Shown here in pieces: positions 23,306 through 31,052 of a stretch of DNA of 32,592 nucleotides (the stretch's first letter is position 1; each line of letters starts with the position of its first letter). The translations under genes and the position numbers were made by a program. The notes under the pieces are model-generated. The model was given only the letters and a program-made list of their open reading frames with translations. It did no database searches and was not told the origin of the DNA. The DNA is taken from IMG/VR virus record IMGVR_UViG_3300031857_018627, positions 1 to 32,592 of that record; one strand, given 5' to 3'. Source of the DNA: a virus.

Positions 23306-24036
23306 TCTCCTTCTAATTTATTAATAATGTTGCTTTGAATATCATTTACATTAAAATCCTGATATAGAAGAGCGTGATTTCCGTTTCCACTCCCATCCCA
23401 AACTTTGAATCGATTTATATTTTCTAATGTAAATTTATATTTTGCTAATGTAAATCTTCTTACTATATCAGAATTAAACAAATCAATTTCTTCTTTGTTT
23501 AAAACTTTTTCCATAATAATAACATCATCTATCCACCCTTTATACCACCAACTAAATTCTTGCAAATGCGGTTCTATATAATTTGGAGCAGCGGCTCCGA
23601 TAAACAATGGGGTATTTTCATAACTCACAACTGGATAAGTAATAGGTGCTTCCTTTGATTCACCATTATAAGTTACTCGTAGTATTTTGTTTGTATAATC
23701 TACTGAAAAGAATATTTCTTGCCATTCTCTTTCAAAATCATAAATAAAAGTAATATTAATGTTTTCTGCATCTAATGGTTTACTCATCCACAGTTGTGCA
23801 CTCACAACATAGAAATCATTTTCCTTATTTACAAATACACCGGAGTGTAAACCACATTTGGAAAATATACCATATATAGCATCACCCCTATCTTCAGTTC
23901 TTTCTATTTTAAATTTGCTATAAATTGTAAAATCTTTATGAAAGAAAGTTTTTAAATTTGGTTTTTTTGAAGTATTAAAGGTTGATTGATCCCAAACTTT
24001 ATAACTAATATCTTTATTAAAATACAAATGACTCAT
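23302..24036 (-). CDS. LamG-like (concanavalin-fold) protein paired with radical SAM, copy 2
   Basis: This 244-residue beta-sandwich-like protein has FTIYSKFKI (36-44), SVDYTNKILRVTYNG (111-125), TPLFIGAA (142-149), WIDDVIIMEKVL (168-179) and WDGSGNGNHALLY (213-225). These follow the LamG pattern of a folded jelly-roll with a conserved late strand reading (I/V)DDVxIxxxxL. It is the partner of the radical-SAM gene upstream (1-nt overlap) and overlaps the following epimerase by 4 nt. It is longer than the first LamG partner and only loosely similar to it. Carbohydrate binding is the usual LamG role but is inferred here. Confidence 0.7.
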   Translation of the reverse strand: MSHLYFNKDISYKVWDQSTFNTSKKPNLKTFFHKDFTIYSKFKIERTEDRGDAIYGIFSKCGLHSGVFVNKENDFYVVSAQLWMSKPLDAENINITFIYDFEREWQEIFFSVDYTNKILRVTYNGESKEAPITYPVVSYENTPLFIGAAAPNYIEPHLQEFSWWYKGWIDDVIIMEKVLNKEEIDLFNSDIVRRFTLAKYKFTLENINRFKVWDGSGNGNHALLYQDFNVNDIQSNIINKLEGE

Positions 24037-25421
24037 TATCTTATACTTTTACATAAGTTCCAAAAATCTTCCAACTCTGGAAATGTTTTTACAAAATCAG
24101 TTCCTCTTCTTCTATCATGCTCACTAAAAAATCTATAAAAATCTTTTCTATCTCTTTTTAATGAATGTTCTTCTTTTGGAGCCACAACTACGTCATAGAT
24201 TCTTCTTAATTTATGAATTTCAACATCAGTATAACCGATTGGATTTTGTGTGCCCAAACTTTCATAGAAATCCATTAATTGAGCCTGCTCAAATACTTCT
24301 TTGTGCCAATCATCAGTAATAATGTTAGCGGCCTGATGGTATGGATGTCTAAGATATGAGCTATCTAACCCGATTGGATAAAACCAATATCTATCCGGAT
24401 TAGTAAATTCTTTCTTCAATTGATATACATCTTTAATTAATCCTTTATATGATGGGATACTTAATACATTATATGTTCCCATAATAGAGATTGTTAGTTT
24501 TGGTATTTCCTCTAGTAATTCAGCACATCTATCATACCATTGATTGTAATCAAATCCGTTACGAATATAATTTGCTTGTTCACCCCAACCATCACACGAA
24601 GTGAAAATGATAAACTCTCTCACTAATCCATCACTACTTATTCTTTTAATTTTTTCTTTTGCCTGTTGGTATAATTTTTCAGGTGCTCCCAAATTTGAAT
24701 TAATAGCCAACTTTAATTTTTGGTTAGGGTTATCAATTACATAATCAAATACCTTAAATGTATCTTTATGAAGTAAAGGTTCTCCACCAGTAATTCTAAA
24801 GTTAAGAAGGTCTTTATATAGGTTTGGCCACCATTTCCAAAATGCCTCTACATAGGGATTATGTTCGGTTTGTTTAAAGGGTTGTTTGCCTTCTTTAATA
24901 ATATGGTCTAATCCATTATGACGAGTTGAAGTTGGGTAAGCTCCAAATTGCTCAATTTCTTCCCACCATTGTGTGGAAAATTGAGGATAGCAGTAAGAAC
25001 ATTTAAAATTACATGCATTACTGAATGATACCTCCACATAAGAAGGGTTCACATCATCCATATAAGATGAATTTTTAATTTCTTCAAAATGAGGCCATGC
25101 CCATTCTTCCGCAGATTTAAATGTTCTATCGGAGAACTCATTAGAATTATCTTCTACCTTCCAGCAATAATCACATTCAGTTGGTCTTAACCCCTGCAAC
25201 ATCTCTCTCCTTAATTCCTTTTTATATTTGGTATTATGAAGTGCAGATGGATTGTTTTCTAATTCTTCTGGAACAATTTTGTGAATACCTGGATGGTGAC
25301 AACTGTGATTTTGCCCAATATGAAGATGAAGAGTGACTTGTTTCCATTTTGCTAAACAAAATCCTCTTCCAACTGAATTGAGTTTTCTTCTTATTTCACC
25401 ATATCTTTCTGTATTATCCAT
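24036..25421 (-). CDS. Radical SAM protein with twitch-like C-terminus, copy 2
   Basis: This 461-residue paralog of the gene at 26082-27476 has the same architecture: NHSCHHP (38-44), GLRPTECDYCW (77-87), the radical-SAM motif CNFKCSYC (C137, C141, C144) and GGEPLL in FRITGGEPLLHKDTF. The two copies share most motifs but differ widely between them, so both are probably maintained by selection. It begins inside the end of the preceding LamG gene (8-nt overlap) and ends on the first base of the next LamG gene. A peptide, sugar or other modification reaction is possible; the sequence does not show the substrate. Confidence 0.82.
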   Translation of the reverse strand: MDNTERYGEIRRKLNSVGRGFCLAKWKQVTLHLHIGQNHSCHHPGIHKIVPEELENNPSALHNTKYKKELRREMLQGLRPTECDYCWKVEDNSNEFSDRTFKSAEEWAWPHFEEIKNSSYMDDVNPSYVEVSFSNACNFKCSYCYPQFSTQWWEEIEQFGAYPTSTRHNGLDHIIKEGKQPFKQTEHNPYVEAFWKWWPNLYKDLLNFRITGGEPLLHKDTFKVFDYVIDNPNQKLKLAINSNLGAPEKLYQQAKEKIKRISSDGLVREFIIFTSCDGWGEQANYIRNGFDYNQWYDRCAELLEEIPKLTISIMGTYNVLSIPSYKGLIKDVYQLKKEFTNPDRYWFYPIGLDSSYLRHPYHQAANIITDDWHKEVFEQAQLMDFYESLGTQNPIGYTDVEIHKLRRIYDVVVAPKEEHSLKRDRKDFYRFFSEHDRRRGTDFVKTFPELEDFWNLCKSIR

Positions 25422-26082
25422 ATTTGTTTGGTCTGGACTTTGCTACAAAATCCATTATTTTATCGTGTTTAAATTTAACTGGCTCTGATATAAATGCGTG
25501 ATTACCATTACCACTATTATCAAATATCTTAAAGTTTGTTTTTTCAGAAGTATCTAAACTACTAAACAAACTATCTTCCTGTAATACTTCTGTTGTTCTT
25601 AGATTAAATTTTATTTCATGATCTTCCAACAATCTATCATACAATACAACTAAGCCCAACTCTCCATTTAAAATGTTCTTTTCAGTTGTTTTCTCATGTA
25701 CATTATCTGATAAGAAAGTAAAATAATTATCTTCTTTTACAACATTTTCAAAATTACATTTGAATTCATATTCAATTTCAGTATTTAAATCCGTATAGGT
25801 AAACTTTTGTTTTCTATTGTTTATCCTTACAAAAAAATCAAATGTATTACCTACTTCACATACTATATTTGAAAAGTATTCATCTCCAACTTTATATTGA
25901 AAGTGAATCTTACCTCCTTCGATTATAAGTGTTTCAGAAGAAAGATTTCTTCTAAACAAATAACCAAACGGTTTTTGAATATCATAACTACCTTTTAACC
26001 TAAGAGAATATCCATCATTAAGAGATGAAAAATTCTTAATATTTGTGCTATTAGTAGATTTATTTGGTATATAAAATATCAT
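25414..26082 (-). CDS. LamG-like (concanavalin-fold) protein paired with radical SAM, copy 1
   Basis: This 222-residue beta-rich protein shows LamG-like signatures: NGELGLVVLYDR (139-150), the common closing strand of such domains, and DNSGNGNHA (188-196), a motif also present in the next LamG gene and, in altered form, in the GT7 insertions. LamG domains commonly bind carbohydrate or stabilise multidomain enzymes. No enzymatic motif and no signal peptide are seen. It is sandwiched between two radical-SAM genes with overlaps of 1 and 8 nt, which suggests co-production with the enzyme upstream. A role as substrate, chaperone or targeting subunit is possible; none is demonstrated. Confidence 0.65.
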   Translation of the reverse strand: MIFYIPNKSTNSTNIKNFSSLNDGYSLRLKGSYDIQKPFGYLFRRNLSSETLIIEGGKIHFQYKVGDEYFSNIVCEVGNTFDFFVRINNRKQKFTYTDLNTEIEYEFKCNFENVVKEDNYFTFLSDNVHEKTTEKNILNGELGLVVLYDRLLEDHEIKFNLRTTEVLQEDSLFSSLDTSEKTNFKIFDNSGNGNHAFISEPVKFKHDKIMDFVAKSRPNKYG

Positions 26083-27476
26083 TACGCTTTACCTTTTCTA
26101 CATTTTTTATAAAATTCTTCATATTCAGGAAACACCTCTAAGAAATTAGTTCCTCTTCTCATATCATGATGTCTTACAAATATAAAGAAATCTTTTCGAT
26201 TTTTCAAGAAAGTGGAATCATCATCATGATTTTTCATCCATTCTGCAATTCTTTTTACTTTTGTGATTTCAATATCAGTAAATCCATACCCATCATCTCC
26301 CACTCTAACTTGCTCATAAAAATCCATTAATTGAGCTTGAGAATAAACCTCATCTATCCATTCATTATCTAATACCTTTACACTTTGATGTGGAGGCCAA
26401 CGAAGATATGAACTATCTAATATAATCGAACTACCATAATATCTTTCCGCACTATGGTATTCTTTTTTAATTTGGTACACATCTTTGATTAAACCTTTAT
26501 ATGAAGAAACTGATAGAGCATTGTAAGTACTCATTATTATAATCGTAAGTTTTGGATTCTCCGATAATAATAAATTAACTCTATCCATAAACAAATTATA
26601 ATCAAAACCATGTCGAATATAATTTGCTCTCTCGCCATGTGCATCGCAGGATGTGAATAAGATAAATTCGTTCACTCTATCCTCATCCATTAACTTTTTA
26701 ATCTTCTCTCTAAACTCATTGAATATCTTTTCAGGAGCATTTAAGTTAGTGTTAATAGAAAGGTTCAATGCCTTATTAGGATTCTTTGATTCATTAATAA
26801 AATCCAAAATATCAAAAGTATCTTTGGCTAATAAAGGTTCACCACCTGTAATTCTAAATGTATGTAAATCCTTATATAAATCAGGCCACCATTTCCAAAA
26901 TGCTTCCACATAAGGATTTCTTTTGTTATGTGGTATAGGCATTTGATCAGTTGTCTTCAAATAATCTAAGTTATTGAAATTAGTTGAAGTAGGATACGCA
27001 CCGTGCTGTTGGATTTCATCCATCCATTGGGAACTAAATGCAGGCCCACAATATGAACACTTAAAATTACAAATGTTAGAGAATGATACCTCAACATATT
27101 TTGGGTTTATATCTTTAATACCCTTAGTTTTTAATACTTCATCGAAATGTGGTAAAGACCACGGCTCCGCTGATTTATAAATTCTATCTGAAAAATCGGT
27201 TGAATTATCTTCAATGTTCCAGCAATAATCACATTCTTTAGGCCTTAAACCTTCTAACATTTCTCTTCTTCTATTTTTCTTAAAAGAAGTGTTATGTAGA
27301 GCAGATGGATTTTGTGCAATCTCCATCTCCGAAATTTTATGTGTTACCGGGTGATGACAACTATGATTATGCCCAGTTTGTAATTGTAATGTAACTTGAG
27401 TCCATTTCGCCAAGCACATACCCTTACCAACTGCATTTAATTTTTCTTTTGTTGCCTGAAAGTGTTCGTTTAACAT
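26082..27476 (-). CDS. Radical SAM protein with twitch-like C-terminus, copy 1
   Basis: This 464-residue protein has the radical-SAM cluster motif CNFKCSYC (C136, C140, C143), which binds a 4Fe-4S cluster and S-adenosylmethionine. It also has the GGEPLL motif (in FRITGGEPLLAKDTF). The N-terminal region has an unusual NHSCHHP segment (37-43) followed by GLRPKECDYCW (77-87), whose Cys pair may bind another metal or cluster. The C-terminal half fits the twitch or SPASM-lacking type. Its substrate is unknown; relatives are common in marine phages in my recollection. It is followed directly by a LamG-like gene (overlap 1 nt), and the pair is repeated downstream. Confidence 0.82.
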   Translation of the reverse strand: MLNEHFQATKEKLNAVGKGMCLAKWTQVTLQLQTGHNHSCHHPVTHKISEMEIAQNPSALHNTSFKKNRRREMLEGLRPKECDYCWNIEDNSTDFSDRIYKSAEPWSLPHFDEVLKTKGIKDINPKYVEVSFSNICNFKCSYCGPAFSSQWMDEIQQHGAYPTSTNFNNLDYLKTTDQMPIPHNKRNPYVEAFWKWWPDLYKDLHTFRITGGEPLLAKDTFDILDFINESKNPNKALNLSINTNLNAPEKIFNEFREKIKKLMDEDRVNEFILFTSCDAHGERANYIRHGFDYNLFMDRVNLLLSENPKLTIIIMSTYNALSVSSYKGLIKDVYQIKKEYHSAERYYGSSIILDSSYLRWPPHQSVKVLDNEWIDEVYSQAQLMDFYEQVRVGDDGYGFTDIEITKVKRIAEWMKNHDDDSTFLKNRKDFFIFVRHHDMRRGTNFLEVFPEYEEFYKKCRKGKA

Positions 27477-28912
27477 TTACAATTAATTAAAACTGAATTA
27501 TTCCCTATTTCTTCTATATTAAGTAATTCATAGGTTAAATTACTCATACCATCGTTTTTCCAATCATATTTACCCTGCTGCATTTCTAAAATATATCTTC
27601 TTTCATTTCGCGCAGTAGTTTCTCCCTTTGCCCATTTACCATTAACTAACCCTTCGGTTTGATGTGGTAAACATTCAAATCTACCATTTCTTCTATGAGG
27701 AATTACGGTAGATGGTATTTCTATTTTTTCTTTTGTAAAATTAACATTTGTAATTTTACCATTATTTTCATTACCACTTAAATCTTCTAATAGTCCATCA
27801 TTAAAAGAATTAAAATCATAATGAAGTTGTAATCCACTTTGTTCACATTCAAATGGAATATTTTTTATTTCATTATCAGTTAAACATCTGTCATATAATC
27901 GCACTTCCGCAATTTGCCCTTTAAAAAATTTATTTGGAAATGTTTTGTTTATTGAAGGAGATGTTCCTAAATAATAACTCTCACTACCATATCTTTTTAA
28001 ATCACCCGAATATTCCATAGGAGATTGAACTCCTGTTCCGAATCTTGCATCGGTTTCTCTACCATTTAAATAAAAATGAATTTGCTTATTATACGAATCA
28101 ACTTTAAGAGTAACCCATGTCCATAGATTCTCATATCTCTTCATCCACATATATTGCATTTCACCTTCGTTGTTCCATAACATTGAAGTAAAAGCTCTAC
28201 TATTATTATATGAAATACCATAATCATATCCAGGTCTTCTAAATACGGGATATTCCCAAAATCTTCTTTCATTATCACCAATTAGATAGATAGGTATCTT
28301 TTCTTCTTGTTGATGTGCTTTTACTAAAAGTGATAAGGTGTGTGAACGATTACTTAAAAATCTTATTGAACGACTCTGAGGGATTTCAATGAAAGAATTC
28401 TCTCCATTGAAATTTGCTATATCAAATTCATTTTTAGGTCTGATATATGTTTGGTCTGCCATTCCATTAATAGCACATCTCCAAAATAGGTCATCATCTT
28501 CCATACCCCAATCCCAATAATCATTTGAGTAACCATTGGTTTTATAAACCTGTTCTTTTGTAAATAAAACTGCTCCGCCAAAGTATTCTTCATACTTTAA
28601 ATTATAATCAGTTTGTGAAATATGAACCGCCAAATGCTGTGGTAATTCAGGATTATAACTATAATCACAACTATCATCTTCCGGTATCATATCGATATCA
28701 TGCCATACAATATAATCACATCCATCTTTAAATGCAACATCCGCTGCAATGTTTTTCATCTTACCTCTATTAAAAAGTAAGTTATCACATTGGTGTGCAA
28801 AATAAATTTTATGCTCAATTCCTCTATCTTCTAAGAATTTATGAACTCTCGGAGAGAATTGTGCTAAATGTTCTTCTCTATTTCTATATGGAACGCAAAC
28901 TCCTAATTTCAT
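27470..28912 (-). CDS. GT7 galactosyltransferase-like protein with inserted LamG-like domain, copy 3
   Basis: This 480-residue protein has VPYRNR (7-12), FNRGKMKNIA, a DID metal motif (72-74), EYFGG (109-113) and NGYSNDYWDWGMEDDD (126-141), where the first Gly of the usual GWG is Asp. Residues about 165-395 are a LamG-like domain (NLWTWVTLKVDSYNKQIHFYLNG split by my reading, FFKGQIAEVRLYDRCL, LLEDLSGNENNGKI). The C-terminal part resumes the GT7 pattern with GRFECLPH (H417) and GMSNLTYELL (455-464), very close to the end of animal beta-4-galactosyltransferases as I recall them. It overlaps the following radical-SAM gene by 7 nt. The donor and acceptor sugars cannot be read from the sequence. 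Confidence 0.8.
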   Translation of the reverse strand: MKLGVCVPYRNREEHLAQFSPRVHKFLEDRGIEHKIYFAHQCDNLLFNRGKMKNIAADVAFKDGCDYIVWHDIDMIPEDDSCDYSYNPELPQHLAVHISQTDYNLKYEEYFGGAVLFTKEQVYKTNGYSNDYWDWGMEDDDLFWRCAINGMADQTYIRPKNEFDIANFNGENSFIEIPQSRSIRFLSNRSHTLSLLVKAHQQEEKIPIYLIGDNERRFWEYPVFRRPGYDYGISYNNSRAFTSMLWNNEGEMQYMWMKRYENLWTWVTLKVDSYNKQIHFYLNGRETDARFGTGVQSPMEYSGDLKRYGSESYYLGTSPSINKTFPNKFFKGQIAEVRLYDRCLTDNEIKNIPFECEQSGLQLHYDFNSFNDGLLEDLSGNENNGKITNVNFTKEKIEIPSTVIPHRRNGRFECLPHQTEGLVNGKWAKGETTARNERRYILEMQQGKYDWKNDGMSNLTYELLNIEEIGNNSVLINCKC

Positions 28913-30351
28913 AGTTCTACTGAAATGAATTTAGTATTATCACTTAATTGTTTCTCTTCTACTTTTTTATATCTCAATGTGTTCAATCCTTCTATCGAAT
29001 AGAACAACATTTCATTTTTCAATGAATTATATCTTAATTGATTTTGTCTAGTTTCTTCATGTACCCAACGATTACCTTCAACACTATTACTACTATGTTT
29101 TAATGATTTGAAAGAACCATCTTTTTTATATGGAACAACCGCTTCAATTAAAAACTTTTTATTCATCAAAGTATTATTCTGACAATTTACAATCTCTGCA
29201 TCAAAACTATTTCCACTTAAATCAATTAATTTATCTCTTCTAAAATGTTTAAAATCATAATAAAGTTTTAACCACTTTGAAGATTTATATTTACCAAAAT
29301 TATTAAGTAAAGATTTCTTAGCAGATTCTTTATATATTTGTTCTATTTCAGTCTTTGCCAATGTTTTATCAAATACAGCAAACTCATTCATAAAACCTTT
29401 GAAATAATAGTTTTCATAATTTTTAGCGGGATTTGCAACCCCTAAATAGAAATCTTCTACTTTGTAATCATAAAGTTCATCAACATATTCGGCTCCAATG
29501 TAAGTGTTATTGATATATAACTCAATCATTTTATTACGAGGGTTACGATTGATTACTGCGTGAACCCACATATCCGGACTAATATCTGAAACTATACTTT
29601 TAGATTTTTCATCTTTATCCCAAATATCTAATTTAAATCTATTAAAACTATTAAATGATAAAGAGAAATTAAAACCAGGAATAGAGAATATAGTGTATTC
29701 ATCATAATCTCTATTTAAATCATTCACCAAATCATCTGGTTTGAACTTTATTGAAATAGAAAATTCATCTTCAAATATAGGTTTAAAATTTTCAAAAGGA
29801 ATACTGATGAATGAATCTATACCATTGAAATAAAAATAATTTAAATTATATTCCTCATTCTGAATCCCAAATGGTCTGGTATCTAAACTTAGATTACATT
29901 GAATACATCTTTGAAGTAAATCATCATCTTCAAATCCCCATCCCCAATATTCATTAGAGTATCCATTTATTATTTTGAAATCCAATTTATTAACAATAGT
30001 TACACCACCGAAGTAATTGTAAAAACTCTCTTCACCATCAACTTTATTGGCCAAGTGTGTAGGTCTATCACAATATGAATAATCAACCTTAATGGGTAAC
30101 ATATCTACATCGTGAAAACAAAAATAATCAAACTCATTCCCACTTTCTTTATATCCAATGTTTAATAATTTACCTCTATTAAAAGGTTTGTTATCTTTTT
30201 GCTCAATTACAAAAATTTCAAATGGAATTTTCTTAGAGTTTAAATAATCTTCTAAATAAGGAATAAAGACATTAAGATGTGATTCCCTATTTCTGTAAGG
30301 AACTATAACAGCTAATTTCTTTTGTTCTTTCTTATTGTTGTCTTTCATCAT
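28909..30351 (-). CDS. GT7 galactosyltransferase-like protein with inserted LamG-like domain, copy 2
   Basis: This 480-residue protein is the most canonical of the three GT7 copies. Visible motifs are VPYRNR (17-22), FNRGKLLNIGY (57-67), FHDVDMLP (79-86, metal site D81/D83), NYFGG (112-116) and NGYSNEYWGWGFEDDD (129-144), which matches the acceptor and catalytic loop of beta-1,4-galactosyltransferases. Residues about 175-390 are a LamG-like domain (FSISIKF, MWVHAVINRNPRNKMIELYINN, FKGFMNEFAVFDKTL, LIDLSGNSFDAEI). GT7-type sequence resumes at GSFKSLKH (H419 as likely metal ligand) and GLNTLRYKKV (455-464). It overlaps the next GT7 gene by 4 nt (ATGA). A cytoplasmic enzyme is expected, since no export signal is seen. 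Confidence 0.82.
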   Translation of the reverse strand: MMKDNNKKEQKKLAVIVPYRNRESHLNVFIPYLEDYLNSKKIPFEIFVIEQKDNKPFNRGKLLNIGYKESGNEFDYFCFHDVDMLPIKVDYSYCDRPTHLANKVDGEESFYNYFGGVTIVNKLDFKIINGYSNEYWGWGFEDDDLLQRCIQCNLSLDTRPFGIQNEEYNLNYFYFNGIDSFISIPFENFKPIFEDEFSISIKFKPDDLVNDLNRDYDEYTIFSIPGFNFSLSFNSFNRFKLDIWDKDEKSKSIVSDISPDMWVHAVINRNPRNKMIELYINNTYIGAEYVDELYDYKVEDFYLGVANPAKNYENYYFKGFMNEFAVFDKTLAKTEIEQIYKESAKKSLLNNFGKYKSSKWLKLYYDFKHFRRDKLIDLSGNSFDAEIVNCQNNTLMNKKFLIEAVVPYKKDGSFKSLKHSSNSVEGNRWVHEETRQNQLRYNSLKNEMLFYSIEGLNTLRYKKVEEKQLSDNTKFISVEL

Positions 30352-30562
30352 TAGGTCTTTCAGAATCTCTCATAGGTCGAGATACACTTCCTAAGTTTTT
30401 AGCTTTTAAAATTGTGTGGAATTCATGTAAGTACCATTCTACTCTTGTACCCCAAGCTGATTTATCGATTTCAAACATCCAATCGTTCAAATCTCTAAGT
30501 GAAGAGGCTATATCTTCCAGTGCCCTTACTTGTCTTTCTTCCAATGTTTTTTGATCTGCCAT
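30332..30562 (-). CDS. Small hypothetical protein, tandem paralog B (76 aa)
   Basis: This is a paralog of the gene just upstream (30569-30805). It has LEERQVRALEDI, DWMFEIDKSAWG, RVEWYLHEFH and KAKNLGSVSRP in the same order and spacing, then a charged tail (SERPNDERQQ). The pair differs at many positions, so the duplication is not recent. It begins 6 nt after the previous stop and overlaps the following GT7 gene by 20 nt. The function is unknown. Confidence 0.7.
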   Translation of the reverse strand: MADQKTLEERQVRALEDIASSLRDLNDWMFEIDKSAWGTRVEWYLHEFHTILKAKNLGSVSRPMRDSERPNDERQQ

Positions 30563-30568
30563 AATCTA

Positions 30569-30805
30569 TTATTGAGGTCTTTCATTTGATTTATCAGGTC
30601 TTCCAGTATTACCAATGGTTTTAGCTTTGGCAATCATATAGAATTCGTTTAGATACCATTCTAATCTTTCAGACCAGCCTTTAGTATCTAACTCATACAT
30701 CCAATCCTGAATGTTTTCTAACGATGTACCTATTTTTTCAAATGCTCTAACTGCTCTTTCTTCAATATCAATATTTGAAGTTTCGGGTTTTTTTGATGTA
30801 GCCAT
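30569..30805 (-). CDS. Small hypothetical protein, tandem paralog A (78 aa)
   Basis: This 78-residue protein is clearly related to the next gene. Shared features are EERAVRA near residues 16-22, a DWMYELD stretch, a GWSERLEWYLNEF stretch rich in aromatics, a KAKTIGNTGRP segment and a polar tail ending in ERPQ. It is probably mostly helical and soluble. The start has an A-rich leader with no Shine-Dalgarno sequence. I do not recognise a characterised family. Being duplicated between GT7 genes, it may be an accessory or adaptor protein, but that is a guess. Confidence 0.7.
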   Translation of the reverse strand: MATSKKPETSNIDIEERAVRAFEKIGTSLENIQDWMYELDTKGWSERLEWYLNEFYMIAKAKTIGNTGRPDKSNERPQ

Positions 30806-30806
30806 T

Positions 30807-31052
30807 TTATTTGTTTTTTAATTTATTTTCTGTTCTTTTTTTGAAAAATCCTGTTGGGAAAGGTGATTGAGTACCCCCATAATATCCTCTCATTAATTCC
30901 AAAGAAGAATATATAATAGGCATCATATATGAGAAATTATCAATCGTCTTGTTATCTTCAAACGATTCTAATATGTCTGCAATTTTTTCAGCCCTTTCAA
31001 CAATTTCTTCATTGTTGATAATTTGTTTTATTATAGAACTACCTTTATCCAT
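30807..31052 (-). CDS. Small hypothetical protein (81 aa)
   Basis: This 81-residue protein is not recognised. The first half is helical and acidic (INNEEIVERAEKIADILESF). The second half holds YGGTQSPFPTGFF and a very basic tail (KKRTENKLKNK). Its start overlaps the end of the first GT7 gene by 22 nt, and its stop is one base before the next gene, which supports real translation within the operon. It is not obviously related to the next two small proteins, although the three sit together between GT7 copies. Confidence 0.65.
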   Translation of the reverse strand: MDKGSSIIKQIINNEEIVERAEKIADILESFEDNKTIDNFSYMMPIIYSSLELMRGYYGGTQSPFPTGFFKKRTENKLKNK

